The translations under genes were made by a program, and so were the position numbers. From the NCBI RefSeq assembly GCF_000278725.1, contig NZ_ALCA01000033.1:1-32341 (forward strand): 32,341 bases of DNA. Reading direction: 5' to 3'. Origin of the DNA: Actinomyces sp. ICM47. Lineage in GTDB: Bacteria > Actinomycetota > Actinomycetes > Actinomycetales > Actinomycetaceae. Shown one piece after another: positions 22,033 to 29,988 of this stretch; position 1 is the first letter of the stretch, and every line of letters begins with the position of its first letter. The notes under the pieces were generated by a model. It searched no databases. It saw only the letters and a list, made by a program, of their open reading frames with translations, and was not told where the DNA came from.

Positions 22033-25000
22033 CTAAACGCGGCCGAGTCCGGTGAAGCGTTCGACCCAGGCCCGAAGAGCCTCAAGGACACGGACGCGCA
22101 CGGCTTCGCGCCCGGCTCCTGCACCAAAGCGCCGCATGGGCGGAAGGATGGAGGACAGGCCGGTTCCTTCATCGTTCACGTAACCCTCACGTAGCGACTC
22201 GTAGGCAAACTCGCGCGCCCCTTCGCCTAGGCGTTCAGCCTTGATGATGGCGGCCAGTTCTCCCTCGCGTTTCGCGGCAATGAAGGCCTCAAACTCGGTG
22301 GGGACATCCCCGTTGACGGAGACCCTGCGGTAGAACTCTTCGATGAGATCGCGCTTGCCTCGCAGTGTCGGAGAAGACGCCAGGGCGCGCGCAATGTCAA
22401 CAGGGATTTCTCGGTCCTCGCCGTCTCCCTTTTCTCCCCGGTGATGTTCGACCAGCATGAGGATGTAGTCGACATTGATGTCCACCTGCTTGACCAGTTC
22501 CATCTCAAAGACCAGGTCGTCAGCGATGGGTTCTTTGTCGGCCCGAGCGCGTTCACGAGACTCGTTGTACAGGTCCAGGTAGATACTCCGGTAGTCTTCG
22601 AGGTCACGAGACGGGATGGGGTCATCGGATTCGAAGTCGTCGAAGGACGTCAGGATGTTGCGCAGTCGGAGGACCTGTCCCATGAGGATGATGAAGCGCT
22701 TCTTGTCCTTTTCGGAGGTGATCGATCCGATCGGGAGGGGGAAGTCGATGCGCAGCTGATCCATGGTCTCCAAGTAGCTGGACAGGTATTCGCCGTAGGG
22801 GCGCAGCAGTACTTGTCCGCGTGCTTCCTTGTTTCCGAAGAGGGCGATCGCGTCTTCGGTGGCCTGCTCAAGGTTCCGGAAGCACACGATGTTGCCGTAG
22901 GTTTTCACAGAGTTGAGGATTCGGTTGGTGCGGGAGAAGGCTTGGATGAGGCCATGGGCGCGCAGGTTCTTGTCGACCCACAGGGTGTTGAGTGACTTGG
23001 AGTCGAAGCCAGTGAGAAACATGTCGACGACGATGACCAGGTCAATACGTTTCTCGGCGAGGGCGCGAGATAGGTGCTCGTAGTAGTGCTCGAATCCCGA
23101 TGCGTCGGTGCCGAAGTTGGTGCCGAATTTCTGGTTGTAGTCGGCGATCGCGTCGTCGAGGAAGGCGCGATCGTCCTGGGAGAGGGCCGAGGGATCCATG
23201 GATTCTTCGGTGAGCAGACCGGTTCCGGGCGCATCGGCGTTGGGCGCATAGGAGTAGATGATGCCGACGGAGCGCCTGCGTGCGGGAGGCAGGTCAGCCT
23301 GCTGGCGAGCGAACTCCTGGTAGTAGGCGCGGGCGGCCTTGATGGAGGAGGTGGCGAACAGGGAGTTGAATCCTGTCACCCGCTGGTCACGCAGCTGGTA
23401 GGAGGCGTGACGCTTCGTCTTGTGGTCGAAGTGCTCGAGGATGTAGGAGACGACCGACGAGATGTGTGTCGGGTTCATGTACACACTGTCGGTGTCGATG
23501 CCCTCCACCTCGCGGTTGTCGATACCGTCGCGCACTCGGAAGGTGTTGACGTAGTCGACACGGAAGGGCAGGACGGTCTTGTCCCGGATGGCGTCGACGA
23601 TGGTGTAGGAGTGCAGCTGGTCCCCGAAGGCCTGCTCAGTGGTGCGCAGGTTTGCTTTCCCGGAGCTGGAGGCGTTTTCCGCAAAGATGGGTGTGCCGGT
23701 GAAGCCGAAGAGGTGATAGTTGCGGAACGCGCGCGTGATGTCGGTGTGCATGTCGCCGAATTGGCTGCGGTGGCATTCGTCGAAGACGAGGACGACGTGC
23801 CCGGTGTAGATGGCGTGGCCGCGGTTTGCCTTGACGAAGGTGGAGAGCTTTTGGATGGTCGTGACGATGATCGGGATGGATGCGTCGTTGATTTGTTCGG
23901 CGAGCTGTCGGGTGGACTGGTTCGCAGAGACCGTTCCTGCGGCGAAGGTGTTGTATTCCTTGATGGTCTGGTGGTCCAGGTCCTTGCGGTCGACGACGAA
24001 GAGGACCTTGTCGACGCCTTCCATGCCAGCGGCGAGCTTCGCCGTCTTGAAGGAGGTGAGGGTCTTTCCGGAACCCGTCGTGTGCCAGATGTATCCTCCG
24101 GCTGCGACGGTGCCGGTTTGCTTGTTCATGGTGGATGTCTTGATGCGCTGGAGAATCGCTTCGGTGGCGGCAATCTGGTAGGGCCGCATGACGAGGAGCT
24201 TGTGAGAGGTATCGAGGACGCAGTAGCGGGTGAGGATTGCGAGGATGGTGCGCTTGGCCAGGAAGGTAGCCGCGAAGTCGGTGAGGTCGGGGATCTGGTT
24301 GTTGGCGGCGTCGGTCCACCAATTGGTGAATTCGTAGGAGTGGGCGTTGGCGGCGGCGACTTCGCGCCTGTGCCCGACGTTTTCGCGGATGTGTTGGAGG
24401 CGCACGGTGTTGGAGTAGTACTTGGTCTGGGCGCCGTTGGAGATAACGAAGATCTGTACGTAGCCGAAGAGGCCGTCTCCGGCGTGGAAGGAGTCACGCT
24501 GGTAGCGGTCGATCTGGTTGAAGGCTTCGCGCAGTTTTTTGCCGCGTCGTTTGAGTTCGATGTGGACGAGGGGCAGTCCGTTGACGAGGATGGTGACGTC
24601 GTAGCGGTTGGAACGCAGCCCCGTGTCGACTGCGTACTGGTGGATGACCTGCACCTTGTTGCGGTGGATGTTGGTCTTGTCGATGAGGCGGATGTTCTTG
24701 GGCGTGCCGTCGTCGCGGGTGAGGACCTGCACGTGGTCCTCCTGGATACGCCGGGCTTTGGCGACCACGGGGTTGGCGTCAGCGGAGGGTACATCGACGA
24801 TATTGTGGCGGTAGAAGCGCCGCCATTCGTCGTCGCTGAATCGGTAGTTGTTGAGGGCTTCGAGCTGGGCACGCAGGTTTGCTTCGAGGCCAGCCGCGTC
24901 GTGGATGTCCGCGTACTCGTAGGCTTGGCCACGCAGCTGGTTGATGAGGGCGTCTTCGAGGGAGCCTTCGCTCTGGTAGTCCCGTTCCTCCTCGTGGGTC

Positions 25001-25080
25001 GGCTCGTAGAGGCCGACGACCGTGAAGTCGTCGGTAAGGACGACGGGTTCAATGCGGGGGCGAGGTTCGTCGGTGGACAC
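22033..25080 (-). CDS. hsdR: Type I restriction enzyme, R (endonuclease/translocase) subunit
   Basis: 1015 residues. HsdR translocates and cuts DNA that lacks methylation. The nuclease domain shows the PD-(D/E)xK pattern: Asp161 in RYDVTILVNG and Glu175-x-Lys177 in VHIELKRRG. The SF2 motor follows with TTGSGKTLTSF (Lys339), DECHRSQFG (434-437) as motif II and FGFTGTPIF as motif III. A later SRTNRILNS matches motif VI. The C-terminal ~250 residues are helical and presumably contact HsdM/HsdS. Start is a GTG at 25080 with AAAGGA 6 nt upstream. It is on the same strand as hsdM-hsdS but separated from them by ~990 bp that carries an opposite-strand Panacea gene, so it needs its own promoter. No disruptions seen. 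Confidence 0.95.
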   Translation of the reverse strand: MSTDEPRPRIEPVVLTDDFTVVGLYEPTHEEERDYQSEGSLEDALINQLRGQAYEYADIHDAAGLEANLRAQLEALNNYRFSDDEWRRFYRHNIVDVPSADANPVVAKARRIQEDHVQVLTRDDGTPKNIRLIDKTNIHRNKVQVIHQYAVDTGLRSNRYDVTILVNGLPLVHIELKRRGKKLREAFNQIDRYQRDSFHAGDGLFGYVQIFVISNGAQTKYYSNTVRLQHIRENVGHRREVAAANAHSYEFTNWWTDAANNQIPDLTDFAATFLAKRTILAILTRYCVLDTSHKLLVMRPYQIAATEAILQRIKTSTMNKQTGTVAAGGYIWHTTGSGKTLTSFKTAKLAAGMEGVDKVLFVVDRKDLDHQTIKEYNTFAAGTVSANQSTRQLAEQINDASIPIIVTTIQKLSTFVKANRGHAIYTGHVVLVFDECHRSQFGDMHTDITRAFRNYHLFGFTGTPIFAENASSSGKANLRTTEQAFGDQLHSYTIVDAIRDKTVLPFRVDYVNTFRVRDGIDNREVEGIDTDSVYMNPTHISSVVSYILEHFDHKTKRHASYQLRDQRVTGFNSLFATSSIKAARAYYQEFARQQADLPPARRRSVGIIYSYAPNADAPGTGLLTEESMDPSALSQDDRAFLDDAIADYNQKFGTNFGTDASGFEHYYEHLSRALAEKRIDLVIVVDMFLTGFDSKSLNTLWVDKNLRAHGLIQAFSRTNRILNSVKTYGNIVCFRNLEQATEDAIALFGNKEARGQVLLRPYGEYLSSYLETMDQLRIDFPLPIGSITSEKDKKRFIILMGQVLRLRNILTSFDDFESDDPIPSRDLEDYRSIYLDLYNESRERARADKEPIADDLVFEMELVKQVDINVDYILMLVEHHRGEKGDGEDREIPVDIARALASSPTLRGKRDLIEEFYRRVSVNGDVPTEFEAFIAAKREGELAAIIKAERLGEGAREFAYESLREGYVNDEGTGLSSILPPMRRFGAGAGREAVRVRVLEALRAWVERFTGLGRV

Positions 25081-25409
25081 TCGCGGTCCTTTCTCTACGG
25101 GTCTCGGTCGAGGCCGGGGCTACTTCCGCGGGAGGCTACCCTCCCGTTTCAATGTGGTTGTTTCGATGCTAACGTGCCCCGTCCTCATCTGCGTCCAGGC
25201 TGTACCAGCGATGTCAGCTGACAGACAAATCCACAGCCTGCTGTACACGCCACGCCTGCGCGATAGCAAGCGATTTGTCATCATGCTCGTCGCTGGCACT
25301 CAGACGGCGACCAGCCCTGTTTGCGCCCGCCCGAGTCACGTGGTCCTGCTGTTTTTCAGCCATATTCGAAGTACAGTGACCCGAAGGTGATCAAGGGGAG
25401 GGAGCAGTC
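25081..25409. other. Intergenic region between divergent hsdR and the Panacea gene
   Basis: No coding sequence recognised. It contains a hairpin CGGGAGG/CCTCCCG with loop CTAC (25129-25146) about 50 bases before the hsdR start, and a GTCAGCTGAC palindrome near 25208. A TACAGT hexamer at 25372-25377 could be the -10 of the Panacea gene, leaving a leader that contains GGGGAGGGAG. I see no convincing hsdR promoter. Confidence 0.5.
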
Positions 25410-25859
25410 ATGGCACAGACAGTCATCGACGTCGCAACCTACATCCTGGAGCGCACGGATACGATCACGACCATGAAGCTCCAGAAGCTTGCCTTCTACT
25501 CCCAGGCTCAGCACCTCGCGCAGTATGGAGTGCAGCTCTTCCCGGAGGACTTTCAGGCGTGGCGGGGCGGCCCGGTCGCACCAGAACTCTACGCCCTGCA
25601 TCGCGGAAAGTTTCTGATTCGTCCAGGCGAGCTAGAAGGCGGCGATTCGTCGACTCTGACCGATCACGAACGTTCTGTTATCGACAATGTGTGTGCTGCG
25701 ATGGGACACGCGACTGGTGCTGAGCTGAGCGAACGCACGCACCGAGAATCCCCCTGGCTCGATGCGCGCGACGGCCGGAAGCCCTCCGAACCATCAGACA
25801 CAGTCATTACCCAGGACGCAATGCGCAGGTACTACCAGGAGCATCCCGTCCTCGGTTGA
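25410..25859 (+). CDS. Panacea-domain (DUF4065, SocA-like) protein
   Basis: A 149-residue cytoplasmic protein. The segment TTMKLQKLAFYSQAQHLAQYG and the following FQAWRGGPVAPELY are the hallmark of the Panacea/DUF4065 domain found in antitoxins such as SocA, which neutralise very diverse toxins. GGGGAGGGAG lies 5 nt before the ATG. It is alone and opposite in strand to hsdM, hsdS and hsdR. No recognisable toxin ORF lies on either side (25081-25409 and 25860-26066 look non-coding), so it is either an orphan antitoxin or has taken another role, perhaps linked to the restriction system. Confidence 0.85.
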   Translation: MAQTVIDVATYILERTDTITTMKLQKLAFYSQAQHLAQYGVQLFPEDFQAWRGGPVAPELYALHRGKFLIRPGELEGGDSSTLTDHERSVIDNVCAAMGHATGAELSERTHRESPWLDARDGRKPSEPSDTVITQDAMRRYYQEHPVLG

Positions 25860-26029
25860 TTGCCTAATGACACCCCTTTGCTCTGACGCCACTATGGACA
25901 CTAGAATAATTGCAGGGCAAGGGCTGAAACGGGTACGAAGCAGGTCACCTGCAGAGGACGACCGCGAAACCCGACAAAACAGGGCCTCGTAATAGTCCAC
26001 TCGTGGACGGCAAGCTGAAGTCACGCCCT

Positions 26030-26063
26030 CGTGTTCCCCTCGCGCACGCGCGAGGGGAACACG
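26030..26063. terminator. Perfect 15-bp hairpin just after hsdS
   Basis: CGTGTTCCCCTCGCG, loop CACG, CGCGAGGGGAACACG, ending 3 bases before the hsdS stop region on the minus strand and lying between convergent hsdS and the Panacea gene. It probably ends both transcripts, though no T-run is seen. Confidence 0.65.
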
Positions 26064-26066
26064 TCT

Positions 26067-27335
26067 CTACGACGCGACGCTTCCGGAGACAACTTTTTCA
26101 GGGAAAGAGAGCAAGCGATCCCTGTAGTGCTCGTACTGGGCGTGACGGGCTGCGATCTCGGCGGGCAGGCCCGAGGAGATGTCGTTGACGAAGGCATCGA
26201 AGCGGTCGAGGAGAGCAACTATCCGCGCTTGTTCCTCAACTGTCGGAAGAGGAACCGATAACCGCTCGAGATCGAATTTCCGGATGGAAGGGACAGCCCC
26301 AGAGTCATGAGCGACAGAAACCAGGTCTTGTTCCAGGAACCAGTAATATAAAAATTTGCCATTAATTCCATCCGGGAGACACACTGCCACGTTATTGTCA
26401 ACAAGAGACGCCACACTCAAAATACGCTTCTTATTCGTCCTAATAGCTGCACCAATTTTCGGAAACACAATAGCTCCAGCAGGAAATGGAGCCATACTCA
26501 GTCTATGAGCATCCGCTTTAGCTAGATAGTTGGCAGCACTTTCTAGGAACACCTGATTACCAGGACGATTCATATCCGAAACCTTATAGAACGGATATTC
26601 ACCGAATATACGCCCCTGCTCAGACTTTGGAAACCCGTATCCAGCAGAGATGCGGGAAACAGACCCCAAATCAACCACCTTCACTTGACCACGGGATGCC
26701 AGCGAATCATAGGAGAGCAAATCGTTACGGTAGTACTCATACTGGGTTCGTCTGGCTTCCAGTTCCGCTTCCAGTTCCGCTTCCAGTTCCGCTTCCAGCG
26801 TCGTGAACTGATCTAAGATTCTCGTAATTTCCCACTGCACCTCAAGCGGTGGAACAGGAATACGAACACGTGACAGACCTTTATCGGAAATGCGCCGAAC
26901 CTTCGCTCCGGTGAGGTACGGTCGCTTCTGCTCTTGAAACAGACTGGACGCAAAGAAATACGAAACATATTTAGGATCGAGGCTGTGGCGAAAGTAGAAC
27001 ATATCGCCGCTGATTGCTACTTCTCCTGATCCGAGCCATGCAGTCGCTTTTCCTACGGCTTCATCATCCTCACTCGTTGTCGCAATAAGAAGATCACCAT
27101 GATCAGCACGCTTGAGTCGATCAAATTGCGCATCTGACACCAATGCGACAGCCTCATCGACAAAAACCCCAAATCGGGTATGAATCTGCCCATAATGTAC
27201 ACACGGCTTCCCTTGTTCGACAAAGTCTGTCTTCTGCAGACCTCCGCCACGAACAAAACTTCCAATTTCACCCAGCGGCCTGTATTCCACCCCTTCCGGG
27301 CACAGTTCCTTGATCAACTCGGCGAGGCGGCTCAT
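26067..27335 (-). CDS. hsdS: Type I restriction-modification specificity subunit
   Basis: 422 residues with the usual two-fold plan. TRD1 (about 15-160) ends in VRIPVPPLEVQWEITRILDQF, followed by a central helix with EAEL repeats (180-194) and QYEYYRNDLLSY. TRD2 (about 215-365) ends in SVPLPTVEEQARIVALLDRFDAF, followed by a second helix with QYEHYRDRLLSF. Each TRD reads one half of a bipartite target; the target sequence cannot be predicted. The TRD-coding DNA (about 26,270-26,680 and 26,850-27,270) is clearly AT-richer than the conserved helices, as expected if TRDs are exchanged horizontally. Start overlaps the hsdM stop by 4 bases (ATGA). Confidence 0.95.
   Translation of the reverse strand: MSRLAELIKELCPEGVEYRPLGEIGSFVRGGGLQKTDFVEQGKPCVHYGQIHTRFGVFVDEAVALVSDAQFDRLKRADHGDLLIATTSEDDEAVGKATAWLGSGEVAISGDMFYFRHSLDPKYVSYFFASSLFQEQKRPYLTGAKVRRISDKGLSRVRIPVPPLEVQWEITRILDQFTTLEAELEAELEAELEARRTQYEYYRNDLLSYDSLASRGQVKVVDLGSVSRISAGYGFPKSEQGRIFGEYPFYKVSDMNRPGNQVFLESAANYLAKADAHRLSMAPFPAGAIVFPKIGAAIRTNKKRILSVASLVDNNVAVCLPDGINGKFLYYWFLEQDLVSVAHDSGAVPSIRKFDLERLSVPLPTVEEQARIVALLDRFDAFVNDISSGLPAEIAARHAQYEHYRDRLLSFPEKVVSGSVAS
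26756..26798 (-). repeat. 12-bp tandem repeat in hsdS encoding EAEL units
   Basis: CTTCCAGTTCCG on the plus strand repeated exactly three times (26756, 26768, 26780) with a partial fourth copy CTTCCAG. A unit of 12 bp keeps the frame and adds or removes four helix residues. It sits in the central helix that separates the two recognition domains. Confidence 0.92.
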
Positions 27336-28903
27336 CGGTCAGCCTCCAGTTCCGCGACGATCGCGTCGATGGAGGCGCGCAGCTCGCGTTGACGCTCCAC
27401 GATACCGGCGATGCGGGCATTGAGTTCGACGATGTCCACTTGCTCGCGCGTATCCTCGGGCTCGACGTAGGAGGACACCGACAGGTTCCAGTCGTTGGCC
27501 GCGATGTCGTCAATCGACACCAGCGCGGCGACGTGGTCCACCGCCTGACGCTGCGACACTAGGGAGAGGATCCGCTGCTGATTCTCCGGCGTCAGGCGAT
27601 TCTTGTTTCCCTCACGCGCACACTCGGCGGACGCGTCCATGAAAAGAACGCTGTGGTCGGGACGCGCCTTCTTGAGCACGATGATGCAGGTCGCGATCGT
27701 CGTCCCGAAGAATAGGTCCGGCGGCAGCTGGATCACCGCGTGCACGAAGTTGTTTTCCACCAGGTATCGGCGGATCTTTCCCTCGGCACCGCCGCGGTAC
27801 AGGACGCCCGGAAACTCGACGATCGCGGCTGTGCCGTCCTCGGCCAACCAGTGCAGCATGTGCATGGTAAAGGCCAAGTCCGCCTTGGATTTAGGGGCCA
27901 GCACGCCCGCTGGGGCGAAGCGCGGGTCGTTGATGAGGGCAACGTCGTCCTTACCCGCCCACTTCGTGGAATACGGTGGGTTCGAGACGATCGCGTCGAA
28001 AGGCTGATCGTCCCAGTGGGCAGGCTCCGTCAGCGTATCCCCCAGCGCGATGTCAAAGTTCGCAAAATTCACGTCGTGCAGGAACATGTTGATGCGGCAC
28101 AGGTTGTACGTCGTCAGGTTGATCTCCTGACCGAAATACTGGCGGGTTCTCGACGGTCCCAGTAGCTTCGCGAATTTGAGGAGCAACGACCCCGAGCCTG
28201 CACACGGGTCGTACACACGAGCCACGTCAGAGCGCCCGTCCAGGGCGAGGGTCGCGAGGACCTCGGCGACTTCCTGCGGCGTGTAGAACTCGCCGCCCGA
28301 TTTACCCGCGCTTGAGGCGTACATGGTCATCAGATACTCGTAGGCGTCACCGAAAGCATCGATCTTCGCAGCACCATGCTCCAGTGGCAGGTCTCCGACG
28401 GCATCCATGATCTTCACGAGTTTCGCGTTACGCTGGGCGACCGTGTTGCCGAGTTTTGCGGAGTTCACGTCCACGTCGTCGAAAAGGCCACGCAGATCAG
28501 ACTCGGAGCCGCCGCCTCGAGCCGAGTTTTCAATGAAGCGGAAGACGCGAGCAAGGGTCTCATTGAGATCCTCGTCGGATGCTGCGCGCGCCCGCACATT
28601 AGCGAACAGGTCAGAGGGTCGAATAAAGAACCCCTTTTCCCTCACAATATTCTCGCGATCACTCTCCGCTTCCTCGTCGCTGAGGGTTGCGTAATCGAAG
28701 GCTGCGGCCTCCTCAGGCGTTCCACCTTCAGAGAGGATCCCCTCGCGCTCGGAGACGTTCATGTAGTCCGTCAGTTTCTCGGAGATGAAACGGTAGAACA
28801 GGAAGCCCAGCACGTAGCTTTTGAAGTCCCACCCGTCCACGCTTCCACGCAGATCGTTGGCGATGCGCCAGATCGTCTTGTGCAGCTCCGCTCGCTCGAT
28901 CAT
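27332..28903 (-). CDS. hsdM: Type I restriction-modification methyltransferase subunit
   Basis: About 523 residues. HsdM methylates adenine N6 in the target chosen by HsdS, using SAM. The N-terminal helical domain (HKTIWRIANDLRG ... LGFLFYRFISEKL) is followed by the methyltransferase core. Motif I is DPCAGSGSLLLKFAK (Asp232) and motif IV SNPPYSTKW (Asn308-Tyr311); a C-terminal helix contacts HsdS. Two starts are possible: a GTG at 28912 and an ATG at 28903. I prefer the ATG because MIERAELHKTIW is the common family opening and a -10-like CATAGT lies 7 nt before it. First gene of hsdM-hsdS, overlapping hsdS by 4 bases. Confidence 0.94.
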   Translation of the reverse strand: MIERAELHKTIWRIANDLRGSVDGWDFKSYVLGFLFYRFISEKLTDYMNVSEREGILSEGGTPEEAAAFDYATLSDEEAESDRENIVREKGFFIRPSDLFANVRARAASDEDLNETLARVFRFIENSARGGGSESDLRGLFDDVDVNSAKLGNTVAQRNAKLVKIMDAVGDLPLEHGAAKIDAFGDAYEYLMTMYASSAGKSGGEFYTPQEVAEVLATLALDGRSDVARVYDPCAGSGSLLLKFAKLLGPSRTRQYFGQEINLTTYNLCRINMFLHDVNFANFDIALGDTLTEPAHWDDQPFDAIVSNPPYSTKWAGKDDVALINDPRFAPAGVLAPKSKADLAFTMHMLHWLAEDGTAAIVEFPGVLYRGGAEGKIRRYLVENNFVHAVIQLPPDLFFGTTIATCIIVLKKARPDHSVLFMDASAECAREGNKNRLTPENQQRILSLVSQRQAVDHVAALVSIDDIAANDWNLSVSSYVEPEDTREQVDIVELNARIAGIVERQRELRASIDAIVAELEADR

Positions 28904-28910
28904 TGCCGCC

Positions 28911-28941
28911 ACTATGCCCTCGATTTCCTTGCCAGGGTCAA
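28911..28941 (-). promoter_or_regulatory. Possible hsdM promoter
   Basis: On the minus strand TTGACC (28936-28941), a 19-nt spacer and CATAGT (28911-28916), 7 nt before the ATG. The -35 is a good match; the spacer is a little long. Confidence 0.4.
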
Positions 28942-29405
28942 CACGCCCTCATATATTCCGCTCATGATGCGCGTCACCACAGCGAACAGATGAGGCGAAG
29001 CGCACGCTTAGCTTACGCTACGACGCCTTGCGCGCCTCCCTCAGAGCTTCGACGATCTCGCACACCCTCCCCAACCTCGTTCATTGACGAGGCCGAGGCC
29101 GGGTCTGTGGGCCAGCTTCCTTGACCAAAGCGCCCCACAGAACACTAGACAGTTCCTAGCCAAGCACCATCTTTTCAAGATGAAATACCCTCTAACCAGA
29201 GCTAAGAAACCCACACAACATCTTGCAAGAGCGCTGATACTGAGCCATTTCCGCACTTTCACTTGTCCAAACTGTGGGACACTTGTCAGCTACTTGACTA
29301 TATTGTCGATTAATTTACTGAATAAGCGACGTACCGTTGAATGAGCGCACCCATGCGCCAGGCTCCCTCGGAAGAGTCTCATCAACACCATCGAGGACAC
29401 ACGTC
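28942..29405. other. Gene-poor, AT-rich stretch right of hsdM
   Basis: No protein-like reading frame seen. The left part is GC-rich and holds an isolated hairpin (29075-29092). The right part (about 29,130-29,340) is AT-rich, with a small stem CATCTT/AAGATG near 29169 and TGTCC-N8-GGACA near 29264. A promoter-like pair TTGACT (29294-29299), 16 nt, TACTGA (29316-29321) could serve the lectin-like ORF at 29406. Probably a worn junction of an acquired region. Confidence 0.5.
29075..29092 (+). terminator. Isolated hairpin with the CCTCGT/ACGAGG core
   Basis: CCTCGT, loop TCATTG, ACGAGG. The stem is only 6 bp, and no gene on the plus strand ends nearby. It looks like the core of a terminator whose outer arm has decayed, perhaps left from a lost gene. 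Confidence 0.35.
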
Positions 29406-29732
29406 ATGTCAACGCAACATCCCCCGACCATCCTCAACGAGTGGATTCTGCGCAACGACGACGGTTCCTACTGGTGCCGAGGCCTCGGCTCCCCATGGTG
29501 GGTCAACACCCCCAAGGGGACACCCAAGCACGAGAACCACATAACCAAGATGAACGTCAACACCCAGGGGTGGCACGAGTACATCACGGTTCAGTACGTG
29601 AACCGCGGTTCCGGCACGTGCCTGACAATCTCGAATGACACGACGACGACCTCGACACAGGCGATCATCGCGCAGTGCTCGTCTTCGTCGCCGTCACAGC
29701 GCTGGTCCGCCCCCGTTCCGGCAGGCCAGTAG
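29406..29732 (+). CDS. Small protein with a ricin-B-like (beta-trefoil) lectin segment
   Basis: 108 residues from MSTQHPPTILNEW. The last ~40 residues, SGTCLTISN ... AIIAQCSSSSPSQRWSAP, carry the Cys ... Cys and closing Q-x-W of a ricin-B repeat; the first half (WILRNDDGSYWCRGLG) could form another lobe. A full trefoil needs about 120-130 residues, so this is at most two lobes. No signal peptide, membrane segment or catalytic domain is seen. GAGGA lies 8 nt before the ATG; an earlier ATG at 29337 is in frame but gives a low-complexity leader. It may be a remnant of a larger secreted protein or toxin-binding subunit, or a stand-alone lectin. Confidence 0.5.
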   Translation: MSTQHPPTILNEWILRNDDGSYWCRGLGSPWWVNTPKGTPKHENHITKMNVNTQGWHEYITVQYVNRGSGTCLTISNDTTTTSTQAIIAQCSSSSPSQRWSAPVPAGQ

Positions 29733-29809
29733 CGGAGCCGTCACCGGATAGGCACTACCCGGTAGGACGACTCCCCTCTGGGCGCGCGATGGCTCACGCG
29801 CAGCCCACA

Positions 29810-29852
29810 ACTCGGCCCCGACCTCGTATTTTCGACGAGGCCGGGGCCGAGT
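29810..29852. terminator. Strong hairpin after the lectin-like ORF
   Basis: ACTCGGCCCCGACCTCGT, 7-nt loop ATTTTCG, ACGAGGCCGGGGCCGAGT: an 18-position stem with a single A/C mismatch, lying between the lectin-like ORF (plus) and the RelA/SpoT gene (minus). It could serve both. Confidence 0.8.
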
Positions 29853-29988
29853 CATAAATCTTACCATCCCCTCTCAGTCAAACAGCAGCTCCCACGGTGA
29901 AGCGGATGACCATGAATGAACGCACTGCACCTATCGCGACGAGCGACACCAGGACCCCCGATGGAGCCGTTCACGTCAAGGAGCGGGC

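Noticed and set aside
25208..25217. GTCAGCTGAC palindrome as an operator of hsdR or the Panacea gene
   Set aside because: A single 10-base palindrome without a regulator gene or second copy nearby.
26030..26063. CRISPR repeat resembling the type I-E GTGTTCCCC motif
   Set aside because: Only one copy, fully palindromic to its ends, no spacers and no cas genes in the window.
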